A stretch of DNA of 64,000 bases from Rhizoclosmatium globosum (lineage: Eukaryota; Chytridiomycota; Chytridiomycetes; Chytridiales; Chytriomycetaceae). How positions within the stretch are numbered: the stretch's first letter is position 1; each line of letters begins with the position of its first letter. The DNA is taken from assembly GCA_002104985.1 (NCBI GenBank), contig MCGO01000074.1, forward strand, positions 1 to 64,000, written 5' to 3'. The notes under the pieces were generated by a model. That model worked only from the letters and a program-made list of their open reading frames with translations. It was not told the DNA's origin and did not search any database. Below are positions 45,115 through 56,349 of the stretch, in pieces. Position numbers and translations under genes: made by a program.

Positions 45115-45911
45115 ATGCCAGGCTCCATCTTCTCCTTCAAGGACCAATACTGTGGCTACGCAGAGTACCACAACAACAAGACAACCAAATCATTCACACA
45201 ATCTTTGTCCCAGCAATCATGTGGTCCAGCTGCGTGATGCTCACAATTGGAGTCCCTGGCCCATCATTCCAGGCCTTCCATTCAACGTTACAACCCTCTT
45301 GACCATATCCTACGCAACGTACTATACTATTTTACACCCTGTGATTGGCGGGTTCGTTGGAGCCACTCTGTTTGGGATGTTGTACACTTGTAACCTTTTC
45401 GTCACGGAGTCTCGCGCGTTGACAGGGGTTCGTTTTGGTTACTTGTGACCATGTGCTTTGAACAGCTTATACGATGCACTATAGATGGATCCTTTCTATT
45501 TGGCGCTTGCTATTCATGTCACGGCGTGGATCTGTCAGTTTAGTTGAGTGCTTGCAATAATGAGTCATACGTCGCGTTTTAATGTTCTATACTTATTTAG
45601 TTGGACACGGTGTATTCGAGAAGCGAGCGCCTGCTTTGTTGGATAATTTGTTACAAGGTATGTATACGTTGGTGTTTGCCTTTTTTAACTCAGCCTTCAA
45701 CTTCATTTAACTAGCTGTCGTTCTGGCGTACCTCTTTGTTTGGACTCACACGTTGTTCGACTTTGGATTGTATCCTGACCTGCACAAAGAACTTCAAAGT
45801 GAAGTGGGCAAGAGAATTGCTGCTGTGAGTCTAAAAGCTTCCATCGATTAAATGTTGATATTAACTCGACCAAAATAGTTCAGAAAGAAGTTTCCAAAGA
45901 AGGCTCAGTAA
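45115..45911 (+). CDS. Mpo1-like (DUF962) membrane dioxygenase
   Basis: The N-terminus reads IFSFKDQYCGYAEYHNNKTN, then QIIHTIFVPAIMWSSCVM, the first helix pair of the family with its His ligand. After a frame slip near 45187 and another near 45240, NVTTLLTISYATYYTILHPV and GGFVGATLFGMLY give more helices. The last exons read PFYLALAIHVTAWICQF, then GHGVFEKRAPALLDNLLQ, VWTHTLFDFGLYPDLHKEL. The His residues in HV..W and GHG..EKR are typical iron ligands. Yeast Mpo1 oxidises 2-hydroxy fatty acids in phytosphingosine breakdown. It is followed in tandem by a second family member. Confidence 0.8.
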
Positions 45912-46092
45912 ATCTGTGTCTAAATCAAATAAAGTCGTCTTTTCCTGATTCACTTCTATGTCTACGAAGCTACACCACCGAAGCCAACTCATCAAAAAAC
46001 ATACTTTTATATATTATAAAGACAACGTAAGAACTGAGAAGTGTCCGACAGTCCGCTCCAAACCAACTGTGTCTCTCAAAAACCTCATCAAA

Positions 46093-47183
46093 ATGAAATT
46101 CAACCTCTTCCACCTACGCACGCACCCACACCACGACAACGTCTACACCCAAAAAGTAAAAGCAAACTTCACACACGAGATCCTCGCCGCCGCCGCCGGC
46201 TTCGAAGCCATGCGTCTCCTCGAAGACCACATCGCCTCCACAAACTCCATCCCCCACGGCTCAAACCACTCCCTCCTCCGCGAACTCCTCGCCGGCTTCG
46301 CAGCCGCCGAAGCCGAGAAACTCATTGAAGAGCATCAACTCCAAGAAACGTACGACCTTGAAAAGCTGAAGCAGCAGGCTTCTGCTGCGGCGCTCCAGCA
46401 TTACGATGAGACGTATGGGAAGACGGAGGATGGGAGTGTGGCGGCTTTGGATAACTTTGGGATCCAGTATTGTTTGTATGCGGAGTTCCATGATCATGGA
46501 GTGAACCAGCTGGTGCATGTGCTCTTTGTGCCTGTGTTCTTGTGGAGCTTGTTTGCAGTTATCAGTTGTTTGTCGCCGTCGTTTGGGGCGTGGCCGCTTG
46601 ATGCTGTGGGTGTGCCATTGAACATACTATGGTTGTTGCTTTGGTATACTCGGTTTACTATGTGTCTCTGCACGCAGTTATTGGCGGAACTGCTTCGTTG
46701 TTTATTGTCGCTGCTTGTTTGGTGTACGGTGATCACTTGCAGCCTCAGACTTCCTTGGGGTGAGTTAGTTGATTGCTTTAGTCACATGGGTTTGATGCCG
46801 CTTGTTACAGACTCCATTGGAAGTTGCATTGGGGTCATTAGTACTTTCTGGAGCTGCTCTATTTGGTGAGGCCAGATAATCTTGCCGAATCAGTTGTAAC
46901 AGTTCTTCTTCCCGCACAGCCGGAAACTACTTTATCGAAAAGCGATTCCCTCCAGTAGCCGCACAGTACATTTTCGAAAGTAAGTTCTAGGTTACTTATT
47001 AATATCCAAATGCTGATCCATGTTGATAGTCTTGGTTGTTGCACCTTTGTTTGTTTGGGCTCGCAGCCTTTTCTCGGTTGGACTTTTCAAGGAGCTTGGC
47101 TGGAGTTTGAAGTTGAAACCAAGAAGCGTATCAATACCTTCAAGGCGACTCAAGAACAGAAGGTTTTGAAGAAGGAGGAGTAA
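46093..47183 (+). CDS. Fusion of a CipC-like (DUF3759) domain with an Mpo1-like (DUF962) domain
   Basis: Residues about 1-95 match the CipC/DUF3759 pattern: FTHEILAAAAGFEAMRLLED, ELLAGFAAAEAEKLIEEHQL, and an Ala/Gln-rich helix ending HYDETYG. In the same open frame, after a short linker, the Mpo1 part starts (YCLYAEFHDHGVNQLVHVLF, then VPVFLWSLFAVISCL). The reading frame slips near 46629, after which LVYSVYYVSLHAVIGGTASL follows. Later exons carry NYFIEKRFPPVAAQYIFE and VVAPLFVWARSLFSVGLF. The C-terminus is Lys/Glu-rich (stop at 47181-47183, after another slip). CipC proteins are stress-induced soluble proteins in filamentous fungi. The combined function is unknown. Confidence 0.75.
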
Positions 47184-47493
47184 CAGTGATCAGAATCTAT
47201 GTTTGTTAAACGAAAACGATCTCATAAGAACAATAATAACTGAACAAAAACTATGTGATAAAGTTAGAAGTCTTATCTGAACATGAGTAGGAAAGTTGTA
47301 AAATGCATCAAGTTTATTTTAAGTCGCGAAGCAAAGCCTCAAGCGAAAACTAAACCAAAGGAAATCTCAGGAGAATAATACCATATCCTACAAACCGAGT
47401 TTCCATTCGTAGCACCGTCGCAGCGCGAACCGTCGTGCCATCCTTGTCCGGATATACAAATCCATAAAACACTACTAACACCCAGATCCCAGT
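47184..47493. other. Intergenic region, 310 bp
   Basis: It lies between two convergent genes and is AT-rich at first, then GC-richer. No ORF, RNA or repeat is recognised. Confidence 0.5.
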
Positions 47494-49728
47494 TTACACC
47501 AAAGCAGACGCAGAAACGACAAACATCTGCGAACCAACACCCAAAGACTCCTCAACAGCACGTTGTCTCAAGTAAACAGCACCAACGGAAGACTTGGAAC
47601 TACTCAAGTAAGACTCAACGGCAACAGCACCAAGCTTCTCAATCTGAGCTGCAGAAACCACAGCACTGTTCAACAAGACATGTTGGACAGACCCAGATGG
47701 AAGAGAAGCCACAGCGTTGCGAACCATTTCAGCAAGGAGAGCAGAGGACTGAGCCGCAGTCACACGAGAGGCAACTTGCTTGATCTCCAAGACTGAGTGA
47801 TGGACAGCGTGTTCGGCAGTGATGCAAGCCATCTGAATGTCGGCAGACTCAGCAGTGGCGGTGGCTGCACGAGACTTCTTGCGCGAAGACTTGGGGATGG
47901 AAGCGAAAGCAATGTACTGCCCAGAAGTGGATGAAGCGACGCGAGACTCTTCCTTGGACCAAAGAGCTTCAGCAGACTGCTGGATAGCCGCAGCAGAGGA
48001 GAAGACAGCGTTGGCACCACTGAGTTGCTTTGGAACAGCGTGCTGGGAAATGTAGGAGTCCAAGAAGATTGTCTTGCCTTCAGCCATAGGAGAAACGTTG
48101 ATGGCAGAAACTGGAACAAACGTGTGGGTAGCCTTGGTATCACCGAGACGGAAGTGAGGCAGAGAACAGGTGCGGCGACCATCTTCGAAGAGTTCAAATG
48201 GACGGTACTTTCCAGTACGGTATTTACCGCCACCACCGCACTCGGTACAGAATCCATAGTGTTCACGGCAGCCAGCACACACAACCTCGACAGAGAAAGA
48301 GTCAGACTTGCGAGCAGTCTGGCCTTCACCACAGTGACGCTTGACGGCACCAGTGTCAATGACTTGGACACCGCCTGTACCAACGTGAGTCTGGCAGACA
48401 TCACAGTGGACAGCCTTACCGTCGTCATTGATCTTACGAGCACGCTTGCGGGACTGGATGATCTTGAGGTTTGGAATGTCGGCAACTGGAGACACAGAAC
48501 GGAAGCAGACTGGGAGCAGGAGTCACAAGTGACTTCAACAAGGTAGCCAGCCTGGAATGATCCACAGAACCGCGGAGAATCATGGTGGCAACAGCCACTC
48601 CACAGGACTTGCAAGAAGATGGGTACTCTACAGTTTGCTTGTTACCCACGACCTTACACTGGTAGACTGAGGAGACAGCAGTCTCGCGGTTGCCCTTGGT
48701 GACAGAGAGAGCTGGCGAAGAAGGGGTCTTGGAGGCACGTGGTGCCTTCTTTGCAGAAGCTGCGGTTGCAGAAACAACTGGAACAGGGGCAGCTTGAGGG
48801 ACAGACATCAAAGAGTCGAGCCAGTTCAAAGAAGAATCAGCCGAACCGATACCAGCCATAGAAAAGACGTTGCTACTAGCAGCTGACGAGTCAAAGCTCA
48901 AGCCAGCGCCGCGTCCATCGAGGCCGGGAACGGGGTCCCAAACGAGGAAAAGAAATCCAAGTTTGGTTGAGAAGGAGAAGAGTAGTTACTGGTAGCACTT
49001 GAAGCAGGGTGGTTGCCAAACATGAACATGTCAGCACCAACAGAAACAGCGGTAGAACCAGAAACAGCAGAGTAGCCATTGAAAGCCTTAGACGAGACGT
49101 TGCTACTAGCGGAAGGCGAGACAGGGCTCAAGCCAACCGCCACGTCCATCGGGGCCATATCAAATGGGGTTCCAAAGGTAGACGAGAAGTCGAAACCCGT
49201 GGGGAAAGAAGAAAAGACAGATGCACCAGAAGCAGCTTGAAGAAGCAAGTCTGGGGCAAAACCATTGGCTGGCATCGAGGGCACAACGTTGTTACCAGCA
49301 GCGGCCGAGTCAAAGACAGTCGAGGCCGCTGCCACGTTGCCCATTGCAGCGAATGGGGTTCCGAACGAGGACAAAGATCAATGTCGTTCGGGGAGGAAGA
49401 ACAAGAAGAAGCGGCAGCAAAGGCGGTAACTACGATATGGTTGAGGTTAGAGACAGAGTTCGAAGAGGGTGGGTGATGTAAGAGACAACACAACGCACCA
49501 TCAAAGTTCGCCGCCTCCGAAAACAGATTCGCCGGAGAAAGAAGGCCGCGCGGAGAGTCGAGCGCAGGAAGACTGGGCGACGGAGTGAAGCCGTGGCGGA
49601 GGATCTGCGTCGCTGAACCAGGCACAGCTAGAGAGGATCGGCGGTCGCTGCCTCCAGTTCCAGAGACTGTCGCAGAGGAGGCAGCAGACGCAGAAGAGAG
49701 CAGTGCCATGAAGGACTCGGTAAACGCC

Positions 49729-49760
<32 letters not shown>

Positions 49761-49775
49761 GGCAGTGGCGTTCAT
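47494..49775 (-). CDS. Ser/Ala-rich protein with FGTPF repeats and CxxC zinc-like motifs
   Basis: The start at 49775 is followed by a run of ten Asn from a TTG microsatellite (about 49729-49763). The first half is Ser/Ala/Pro-rich and has three degenerate repeats centred on SSFGTPF, STFGTPF and SSFGTPF, each followed by Met, Ala and SS-rich stretches. The second half has several Cys pairs: YQCKV, SCKSCGV, CDVCQTHVG, VCAGCREHYGFCTECGGGGK. Next comes a distinctive KYRPFELFEDGRRTCSLPHF. The C-terminal 200 residues are Ala/Ser-rich helical. Frame changes near 49380, 48900 and 48490 may be introns or indels. I do not recognise the family; zinc binding and a nuclear regulatory role are guesses. Confidence 0.6.
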
Positions 49776-50124
49776 ATTGGACAGGCAGGAGCAAAAGAGG
49801 AAGTTGGAAGGAACTTTTTGGGTGGCCTGAAAATCGTGGGCCCCTTCATCAATGCAAGTGAAAATTTGATGGAGAGATTGATGAATTGCCGTTCCGTGCT
49901 TTCTGCCCCATTCTCGAGTATATGTAGCTGCGGACGAGATGTACTCTCGGAGATCTCTCTTTCGGTGATTACTGGTGTAGTGGTTGATGCTGCATCCTCA
50001 CAGTGCATGGACATTCAAAAATATGACACGTAAGCACAGATTTTTTTGGAGGCTGCTGAAGCCCAATTTCCATTAATCTTCTCTCCAATCTGGAGAAATA
50101 GAAAGAAGAAAGAAGGAGCAGAAT
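49776..50124. other. Upstream region of the Ser/Ala-rich gene
   Basis: About 350 bp without a convincing gene. It includes the presumed promoter of the gene at 47494-49775. Small ORFs on both strands have no recognisable features. Confidence 0.45.
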
Positions 50125-50350
50125 CGTATCCCAGTAACATGACACCCTTCTCCGCCATATCCTTCAGTGCCTTTCAGTTTCTCAACGGTTTTCATTGCAC
50201 GATCTTCCACTACATATGCGTATGTGGCAGGATGCCATTTGACGTACAATAAATCAATATTAACATACGTGACAGGGATAAACAGGCGAGGTACGACATG
50301 TAATTCCGCTAATTTTCATAGACTCGATTTCAGCTAAAACTCTCTGACAA
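50125..50350 (-). pseudogene. Decayed 3' fragment of an FkbM-type methyltransferase
   Basis: Translated on the minus strand with slips, the segment reads ILLRNLFCQR, then VLAEIES, then AELHVVPRLFIPVTYVNIDL, LYVKWHP, VEDRAMKTVEKLK and ALKDMAEKGVMLLGYDSAP. It lines up with the C-terminal third of the intact neighbour at 50789-51562 (KVDIEGAEFDTIPHLL, then YVNIDYLYIEWHEG, ALKEMVKEGVQ and YDSAAR). Order and spacing are kept but the frame is broken and no full gene surrounds it. It is a relic of a tandem duplication. Confidence 0.6.
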
Positions 50351-50788
50351 AACAAATTTCGTAACAAAATAGAAATGAGTTCGCTAGTGGTATTGAACAG
50401 AAGTCCCGGAACCGATTCCAATCCACAGACATTCATCATTATTTCGATCTTTTCGAATTCAATGTCTTCTTTTACAAGAATAAAGTTGATGAGCAGTTAT
50501 GGGCTATCTTTTAGTTCTTCCTACTCTGCGTCTCCTCACATGTACCGTACAATTAGCTGCCAATCACATTCAATGTGAAGGTATTCAAGAAATCAAGTAT
50601 TCAAAACTTGATGAGCCGTCACAAAGGTCTCCTGTCATAATTCTTGAGGATGTGAGGTAAACGTAAGCTGGTTAAAGTCTCTGGTTGTTGGGCGCTGAAA
50701 CGGAACTGAAACATTAAGGAATCCATCAACGCTGTGTCGTATTTATTTTCCTATTAATTATAAAGAGATGTCAAATAAAGAATTCGTA
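50351..50788. other. Region between methyltransferase relic and intact copy
   Basis: About 440 bp, AT-rich. Parts may be further decayed upstream sequence of the relic, but no clear alignment could be made by eye. No other gene is seen. Confidence 0.4.
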
Positions 50789-51562
50789 TTAACGAGCGGC
50801 AGAATCATATGTTGGTGCCTGAACACCTTCCTTCACCATTTCCTTCAACGCCTCATAAGCTTTTGCTGGCTTCACTTTTCGGTCTTCCTCAGACAAAACA
50901 CCCTCATGCCATTCAATGTACAAGTAATCGATATTCACGTACGCACCAGTACTCAACAGATGAGGGATAGTATCAAACTCGGCACCCTCAATATCCACCT
51001 TAACAACCACATGATCTTCCTTCTTAAAGTTTTGAAGAATGAAGCGCGCAATATTGACAGCGGGAAGATCAACCTTGTCTTGGGCAGTAACATCTGGGTG
51101 GGAGGCAAGGAGCGAAGAGCCCCAGAAGTCATGAGCTGGGTTCTTGTGGTCGACAAAGAAGGAAACGGTAGTATCTTTGGTGTAGACGACAGTGGAAGGA
51201 TAAATATAGATGGGGGCGTAAGAGCCATCCTTGTCGTACTTGGCCTTGATTTCCTTGAGAGGCTCATCAAACACTGAATTCGCTTCGAATAGGTGCGCCT
51301 CCATTTCCTTGTGTGATCGGCCAGCAGGGATAGTGTAGTTGTAGTTGAACTTCTTGCCGACACCGAGCATTGCTTCGTACGAATCTCCTCTGTTGGCACC
51401 GAGGTCAATGAATACAAGACGTTGCTTTGAAGAGCCAGAAGACTTCTGGGACTGGCCACTTGACTGGAGGTTTGATTGACTGTGGTTGACGGAGGTGCTT
51501 GCCGACTTCCCAAGGAGATCAAAGCTGATTCCAAGCAACAAAAGACCAGCGATAATGGCCAT
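50789..51562 (-). CDS. FkbM-family methyltransferase, membrane-anchored
   Basis: This is an intact 257-residue ORF. Residues 1-18 form a hydrophobic anchor (IIAGLLLLGISFDLLG), followed by a Ser/Gln-rich linker. The domain has the SAM motif LVFIDLGANRGDSYEAML, then EAHLFEANSVFDEPL, and the FkbM hallmark KVDIEGAEFDTIPHLL, ending in DYLYIEWHEG. FkbM-type enzymes O-methylate sugars or small molecules. The N-terminal anchor suggests a type II Golgi or ER protein. The target is unknown. A degenerate copy of its 3' end lies just downstream. No in-frame ATG exists upstream before the anchor. Confidence 0.82.
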   Translation of the reverse strand: MAIIAGLLLLGISFDLLGKSASTSVNHSQSNLQSSGQSQKSSGSSKQRLVFIDLGANRGDSYEAMLGVGKKFNYNYTIPAGRSHKEMEAHLFEANSVFDEPLKEIKAKYDKDGSYAPIYIYPSTVVYTKDTTVSFFVDHKNPAHDFWGSSLLASHPDVTAQDKVDLPAVNIARFILQNFKKEDHVVVKVDIEGAEFDTIPHLLSTGAYVNIDYLYIEWHEGVLSEEDRKVKPAKAYEALKEMVKEGVQAPTYDSAAR

Positions 51563-51966
51563 GATAGTGACGGTGCGTCCTGAGTGGTCATTGTGTGTGA
51601 TTGAGTGTGAAGGTGGTACGGGGAAAATTTCGAAACGGCCAGATGAGGCTGAAAATCGACGTCACAAATCAGGTTGGAATTATCACAAAAGAACATGATA
51701 ATTCGTCGTCAAATGTTTAAGAATTTATATCCTCAAGTATGGTGTATCGATCCAATAATATAAAGAAATTCAACCAACAAATTAATGTGAATATAACGAG
51801 TCAATAATATCTCGATTTGGTAGTTAGATATGATCGCAGTGTGAATCGCAATTACCCAAACAAAGGGGTACGGTGGCACAGCAGGCGCGTCATGAAACAA
51901 AATCCTCCACCCAACACACCAGCGCCCCAAACCACTCCGTCTTGACAAAAAAACAAATCAACCAAA

Positions 51967-52794
51967 ATGCGCGAAGTCTACAAACAAGGCAAGACACTGT
52001 CCTCACACGCGGCCTTTGCAAAACGCCAACTCGCCGCAACCAAAACAACCGCACCCACCCAACTCAACACACCACCCAAACCGCGAGGCCCACGTGCACC
52101 GCCAGTCCCGCGCCACCCACGTCTTAACCCACACCCTCGCATCACCCACAACCCACAACAACCACTCCTACCTCAGGGTCCAAACTCCGACAGCCTCGTG
52201 CACCACGTCTTCACACACCTCGAAACAGAAGCCCTACGGATCCTTGACGTGTGCGCCACGATTTTGTATCCCGACATTGACCAGTTCTGTGCAATCGGCA
52301 CGGCATCCACCCGCGCCACCGACGCTTTACCTGGAGTGTACCCGTCCCTCCCGGCCTCCGATGACGATACCGATATTGAAAACACGGAGAATATCGCGGA
52401 AGAGCCTGTTGCTGCGGATCCAATGACGACATCGCAAATGTATTCCGCCACTGTTGATACCGTTGCTGAGCGGATGCTTGCTGACTTGACCCCGTCCACG
52501 ATGCTCATGATGATGACTATGTTGAATCACGGGCCTGGAGTCGGAGTGTTGGTTGGAAGTGTGTCGGAAGATGCATCTGCTGTTGTTCCACAGGAATCGA
52601 ATTTTGTGGATACAAGTGTCATTGAACACCCTTCATACTCGGATGCAATGGTGGATGTTCCTATTGTCCTGTCACAGGACGTTGAGTCGGAGGACTCTGT
52701 CCATGATGATGACTATGAAGTGATTCCATCCTTCACAGAAAACCACCACATTGACTCAGACGAATCTATGGATGAAGACTGGGAACACATTTAA
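51967..52794 (+). CDS. Unknown acidic protein with C-terminal Atg8-binding-like motifs
   Basis: This is an intact single-exon ORF of 275 residues. Residues 1-75 are basic and Pro-rich (TPPKPRGPRAPPVPRHPR). Residues 76-115 may be a short helical domain (LVHHVFTHLETEALRILDVC). The rest is acidic and Ser/Val-rich. The last 35 residues hold two acidic-preceded aromatic motifs: DDD-YEVI and, at the very C-terminus, DED-WEHI. Both fit W/F/Y-x-x-L/I/V, the Atg8-interacting motif. I know no family for it. The motifs suggest an autophagy receptor or adaptor, but short motifs arise by chance. Confidence 0.6.
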   Translation: MREVYKQGKTLSSHAAFAKRQLAATKTTAPTQLNTPPKPRGPRAPPVPRHPRLNPHPRITHNPQQPLLPQGPNSDSLVHHVFTHLETEALRILDVCATILYPDIDQFCAIGTASTRATDALPGVYPSLPASDDDTDIENTENIAEEPVAADPMTTSQMYSATVDTVAERMLADLTPSTMLMMMTMLNHGPGVGVLVGSVSEDASAVVPQESNFVDTSVIEHPSYSDAMVDVPIVLSQDVESEDSVHDDDYEVIPSFTENHHIDSDESMDEDWEHI

Positions 52795-52967
52795 TACCGT
52801 TTAGTTTTAATTTCTCTATCTAGTTAGCTAGTGGGAACGTGTACAGTACTTTCAGTTTTAACAGTTGCCTTTCTTTGACACGTTACCCCACTCAAGTTCT
52901 GTCGGTATTTATTCGCTTTATTGCGCACAGAATAATAAAAATGTACAAAAGTATGAAGTCTCTGATT

Positions 52968-54655
52968 TTATTTTGATGGTTTCGATTCCTGAACCTTGTC
53001 GCTGACAATCGTCCCATTCACTGTCTGAACATTTCGCCCGTAACTAACATATCCGTTATCATTCAATACAACAGAACTATAAGATGCAATATGAGAGTCG
53101 TTGTTCCACCAACTGTGAGGCAGTGTTTGCAAGTTGGAAACGAATCCTTCAGCAATATGACGTTCCATAGTATTTGACGACGAACCACGTCCATTCATTG
53201 ATAAGAATGTATTCACATTTCGAGCATGATCATACAATGTATACGAGTAGAACAAAGATCCATTCGTTGACATTGGAATCTGTGTGAAATTGAATGTCAT
53301 TGGATACGTCGAAACCGTGAATCCCCATCCTCTGACAATCCAGTTGTTACACTTGTCACGTTCCAGAATGTGCTTGTGGCAATATTATGCCAACCAGTTA
53401 CCGCTTTTCTTCCTGCGTATAATTCACAAACCCGTCAAACTCAATTCGTTTCGAGATGGAAGTGATCCAATCACCTAATTGGTCACGAACAAGAGATTTT
53501 TTCACAACTGATGTCGATGCTGCAAAGTCTATGCCGTTCTCGTGCTTTACCACTTGAACAGTTGGTTCAATGTTCTCAAAACTCGTCTCCAACACTGTAC
53601 CAGTAACTGGTGTTCCCGAATCGTCCAACCATAACCTCAAACTACCATCCACGTACCAAAGCGACTTTTTCGTTTGCGTAGTGACATTCAAGGTAATGAT
53701 ATGCTCCTTCCCGTTCGCCAAAACACTTGCAAATGGAGTCAAATCAAAGCGGTAGCTTGGAAAATCCTCGGATCTGATTGGTGATATCGGTTTCCAGAGT
53801 TTTGGATCGTTAGCACCAGTATAGACGAGCTGGAACGGTGCTTCGGCACCAACTTGGATGTCGTCAATGTATACTTGAAGCTCCTTGTACGTCCCACCCC
53901 CGAATATTCCATTCTCCGGGCTCGCATACGAGTCATCTGGTCCATTCACGTAATAAAATTCGTCACTTTGATGATGCGACACGTAGTACTCCAGCTCTGC
54001 ACGTAGAATATTTCGGGGCAACAGTGGAACTTTGAAGGACGCCGCTTTTCCCGTCCCATCCAACACAAATGTGGATACAATTCCTTTGACTCCAGCGCCA
54101 CAGCCATATCCGGCACTGAATTCTTAGTTTGAACCATCGAATAAAACTCAAACGAGACGGAAGTGTTTACACGCCAGTATAAACATCATCATTCACATTA
54201 TCCAATGCAACAGTCACCGTCATCCCACCACCACCACTTGTACTACTTTGAAAAACAGGCGACAAGTCCGTGACATCCTTCCTAATTTCCCACCAGACTC
54301 CATCGCGTGTGGGTTCATTCGTGCATCCACGAAGCAATTCGAATCCATTGACCCAGACTTGATAGATACGATCGAATTGACGGCCTTTCGCGCTTGATTG
54401 GAGGGTAAGGACAATTGTTTTGTGCCACAATGGGGCGGCACACAAAGTGTTTGGTTACCCATGGGTTTCCGTATGAAGATTTGAAGGCGTGCCAGCCGAG
54501 GGTTGTTGTACAGATTGGATTAGAAAGAGGGAGGGTCAGTGGGGAGGCAAGTTGAAAGGTTTCTGTGTAGTTTGCGGTGGGAATGCAGAGGTTGGTGGAA
54601 GAAGGGAGCGGCAGTGTTTGGATTTGGGGTTGTGAGATTAGCGAGGGGTATATTC
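52968..54655 (-). CDS. PNGase A-like peptide-N-glycosidase
   Basis: This is a secreted or vacuolar glycoamidase family (PNGase A) that removes N-glycans from glycopeptides. On the minus strand the sequence reads FQLASPLTLPLSNPICTTTL, then WHKTIVLTLQSSAKGRQFDR, IYQVWVNGFELLRGCTNEPT and GVWWEIRKDVTDLSPVF, the N-terminal sandwich domain. The second part has QLVYTGANDPKLWKPISPIR, FPSYRFDLTPFASVLANGKE and KKSLWYVDGSLRLWLDD. The end is at 52968. Frame breaks lie near 54435, 54130 and 53300-53400. The 5' end is unclear: an ATG near 54654 is one base out of frame, and no clear signal peptide is seen. It probably acts outside the cell or in the vacuole. Confidence 0.75.
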
Positions 54656-54720
54656 ATTTGAAGTCAAGATGTTTTAATTTATTTAGCTTTGCATTTACAG
54701 GAGGATAATGGATTGCAGAA

Positions 54721-54745
54721 CTTCTTTCTTTCTTTCTTTCTTTTT
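54721..54745 (+). repeat. CTTT microsatellite in the NSA1 upstream region
   Basis: Five to six CTTT units in a row, about 55 bp before the NSA1 start codon, probably in the promoter or 5' UTR. Confidence 0.7.
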
Positions 54746-54798
54746 TGTTTTCCAACACAGTCAGAGCAACCAACCAACAACCAACCTTCAACAAACCA

Positions 54799-56349
54799 AT
54801 GCGGATCATAGTCGGCGACGAAGTAGGATGATCAAGCGCATCACGTTCTCTGTGCCGGCATCAGGCGCGGCCGTCGACGCCAAAGACAAGGACAAACGGC
54901 GAAAGAAGGACAACTCGAAAGACAACTCGAAAGACAAGGCGCCCGCGTTCGCCACGTCGCCGCTCGTCGAATCGCAAAACAGAGCCAAGGCCGTCGACGC
55001 CCTCGCCTTCGCAAAGAACAAATCAAAGGTCGTCGCCGCGACAAAGGACGGCCACGTTCAAGTCTTCGACATCGATTCAGGAAGCATCGATACACAAATA
55101 AGACTGTTCGAACCGGTTCCGCAGAAGGCGTCGGTGGCCGGGAACAGGGCCCGCGAGGAAGAACACTTTGTTGGCCTGTTTGAGGCGAATGGGTGCGTGT
55201 CACCACTGTCCTCGCTCTTTAAAACATCCATCTAACCGGTCTCACTCTCAGAACTATCATCACTTGCACAAACAAGGGAAATGTCAATTACAATGCTCCA
55301 CTGGCTTTCCTTGCTACAAACCCATCCACTGATCCTTTACCCACATTCAAAGGCTCTGTTGACCAAGATGCCCTCACTGTAATGAAGGTCTTCCCCGAAT
55401 CACCCGACTACTTTGCAACAGCCGGTGCAGAACGCGAAGTATGCCTGTGGCGGGTCGTCAAAGACGAGTCAGGAACAGCAAAACTGGAAAGTGTTTGGAA
55501 GGCAAAGAACGTTGCAAACGACCACCTTGACTTGCGAGTTCCCGTTCACGTCACTGATTTGCAGTTTTTGCCTCCACCGGCAGAGTATAAGGCTCCTGAA
55601 GGCTCTGGAGTGAAACCGGCGCGTATTGCTATGGTCTCGCTTCACAAACATTTCCGTGTTTATAACGTTTATGAAGGAAAGAGGCGGCCTGTATTGAGTG
55701 TGACTGTTGGAGATATGCCTGCGAAACGGTTGGCTGTCACTGAAGATGGAAGGTGTGTTTCTTTGTTGTGTAAATCGAAATTCTCAACCATACTACTAGT
55801 GAGGCTATTGTCACGGATACAACTGGTAGTGCTATTCATATTAGCACAGCGACGGGAGACCGTCTTGGTGCCTTTAAAGGATTTCAAGGAGCCGTCACTT
55901 CAATCGAATGCGTGAATGAAACTGTGAATGAAGATGTGCGAAAATTGATTATTACCGCTGGAATTGACAGAATGTTGCGCATCTTTTTACGCGATGGGAA
56001 ACGAACTTTGCTCCACAAGGTAACTGACTAATAACTTCCAAGCTTGACTAACTAAAATGTCATTAGATATATTTAAAGCATAGACTCCACGCAATCCTCA
56101 TTGATGAATCTTTGTTCCACCCTCAGCCCAAAAGAGCAAAAAGAAGCCCAGAATCGAAAAGGATGGCGACGACGAAGGAAAGAGGAAGAAGAGGAGGAGG
56201 AAGAAAATGACGAAGATTTCTTTGCTCGAATGCAGGAAGACGACGAAGATGACGAAGAAGTTGGGGACGATGATGAGGAAGAGATTGCCCCACCACCGAA
56301 AAAGAAATCTGCACCTGTCAAGCCAAAGAAAAGGAAGATTTCATCATAG
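54799..56349 (+). CDS. NSA1: Ribosome biogenesis WD-repeat protein NSA1 (WDR74)
   Basis: The start reads MRIIVGDEVG, then (after one missing base near 54828) MIKRITFSVPASG. The beta-propeller part shows RAKAVDALAFAKNKSKVVAA, TKDGHVQVFDIDSG, TIITCTNKGNVNYN, DALTVMKVFPESPDYFATAG, EREVCLWRVVKDESG, PVHVTDLQFLPPP, ARIAMVSLHKHFRVYNVYEG, and GAFKGFQGAVTSIECVNE. It ends with LIITAGIDRMLRIFLRDGKR and KIYLKHRLHAILID. The extreme C-terminus is acidic then basic with KPKKRKISS, a nuclear signal. NSA1 acts in pre-60S assembly in the nucleolus. A pyrimidine CTTT repeat (54721-54745) lies in the 5' leader. Confidence 0.82.
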
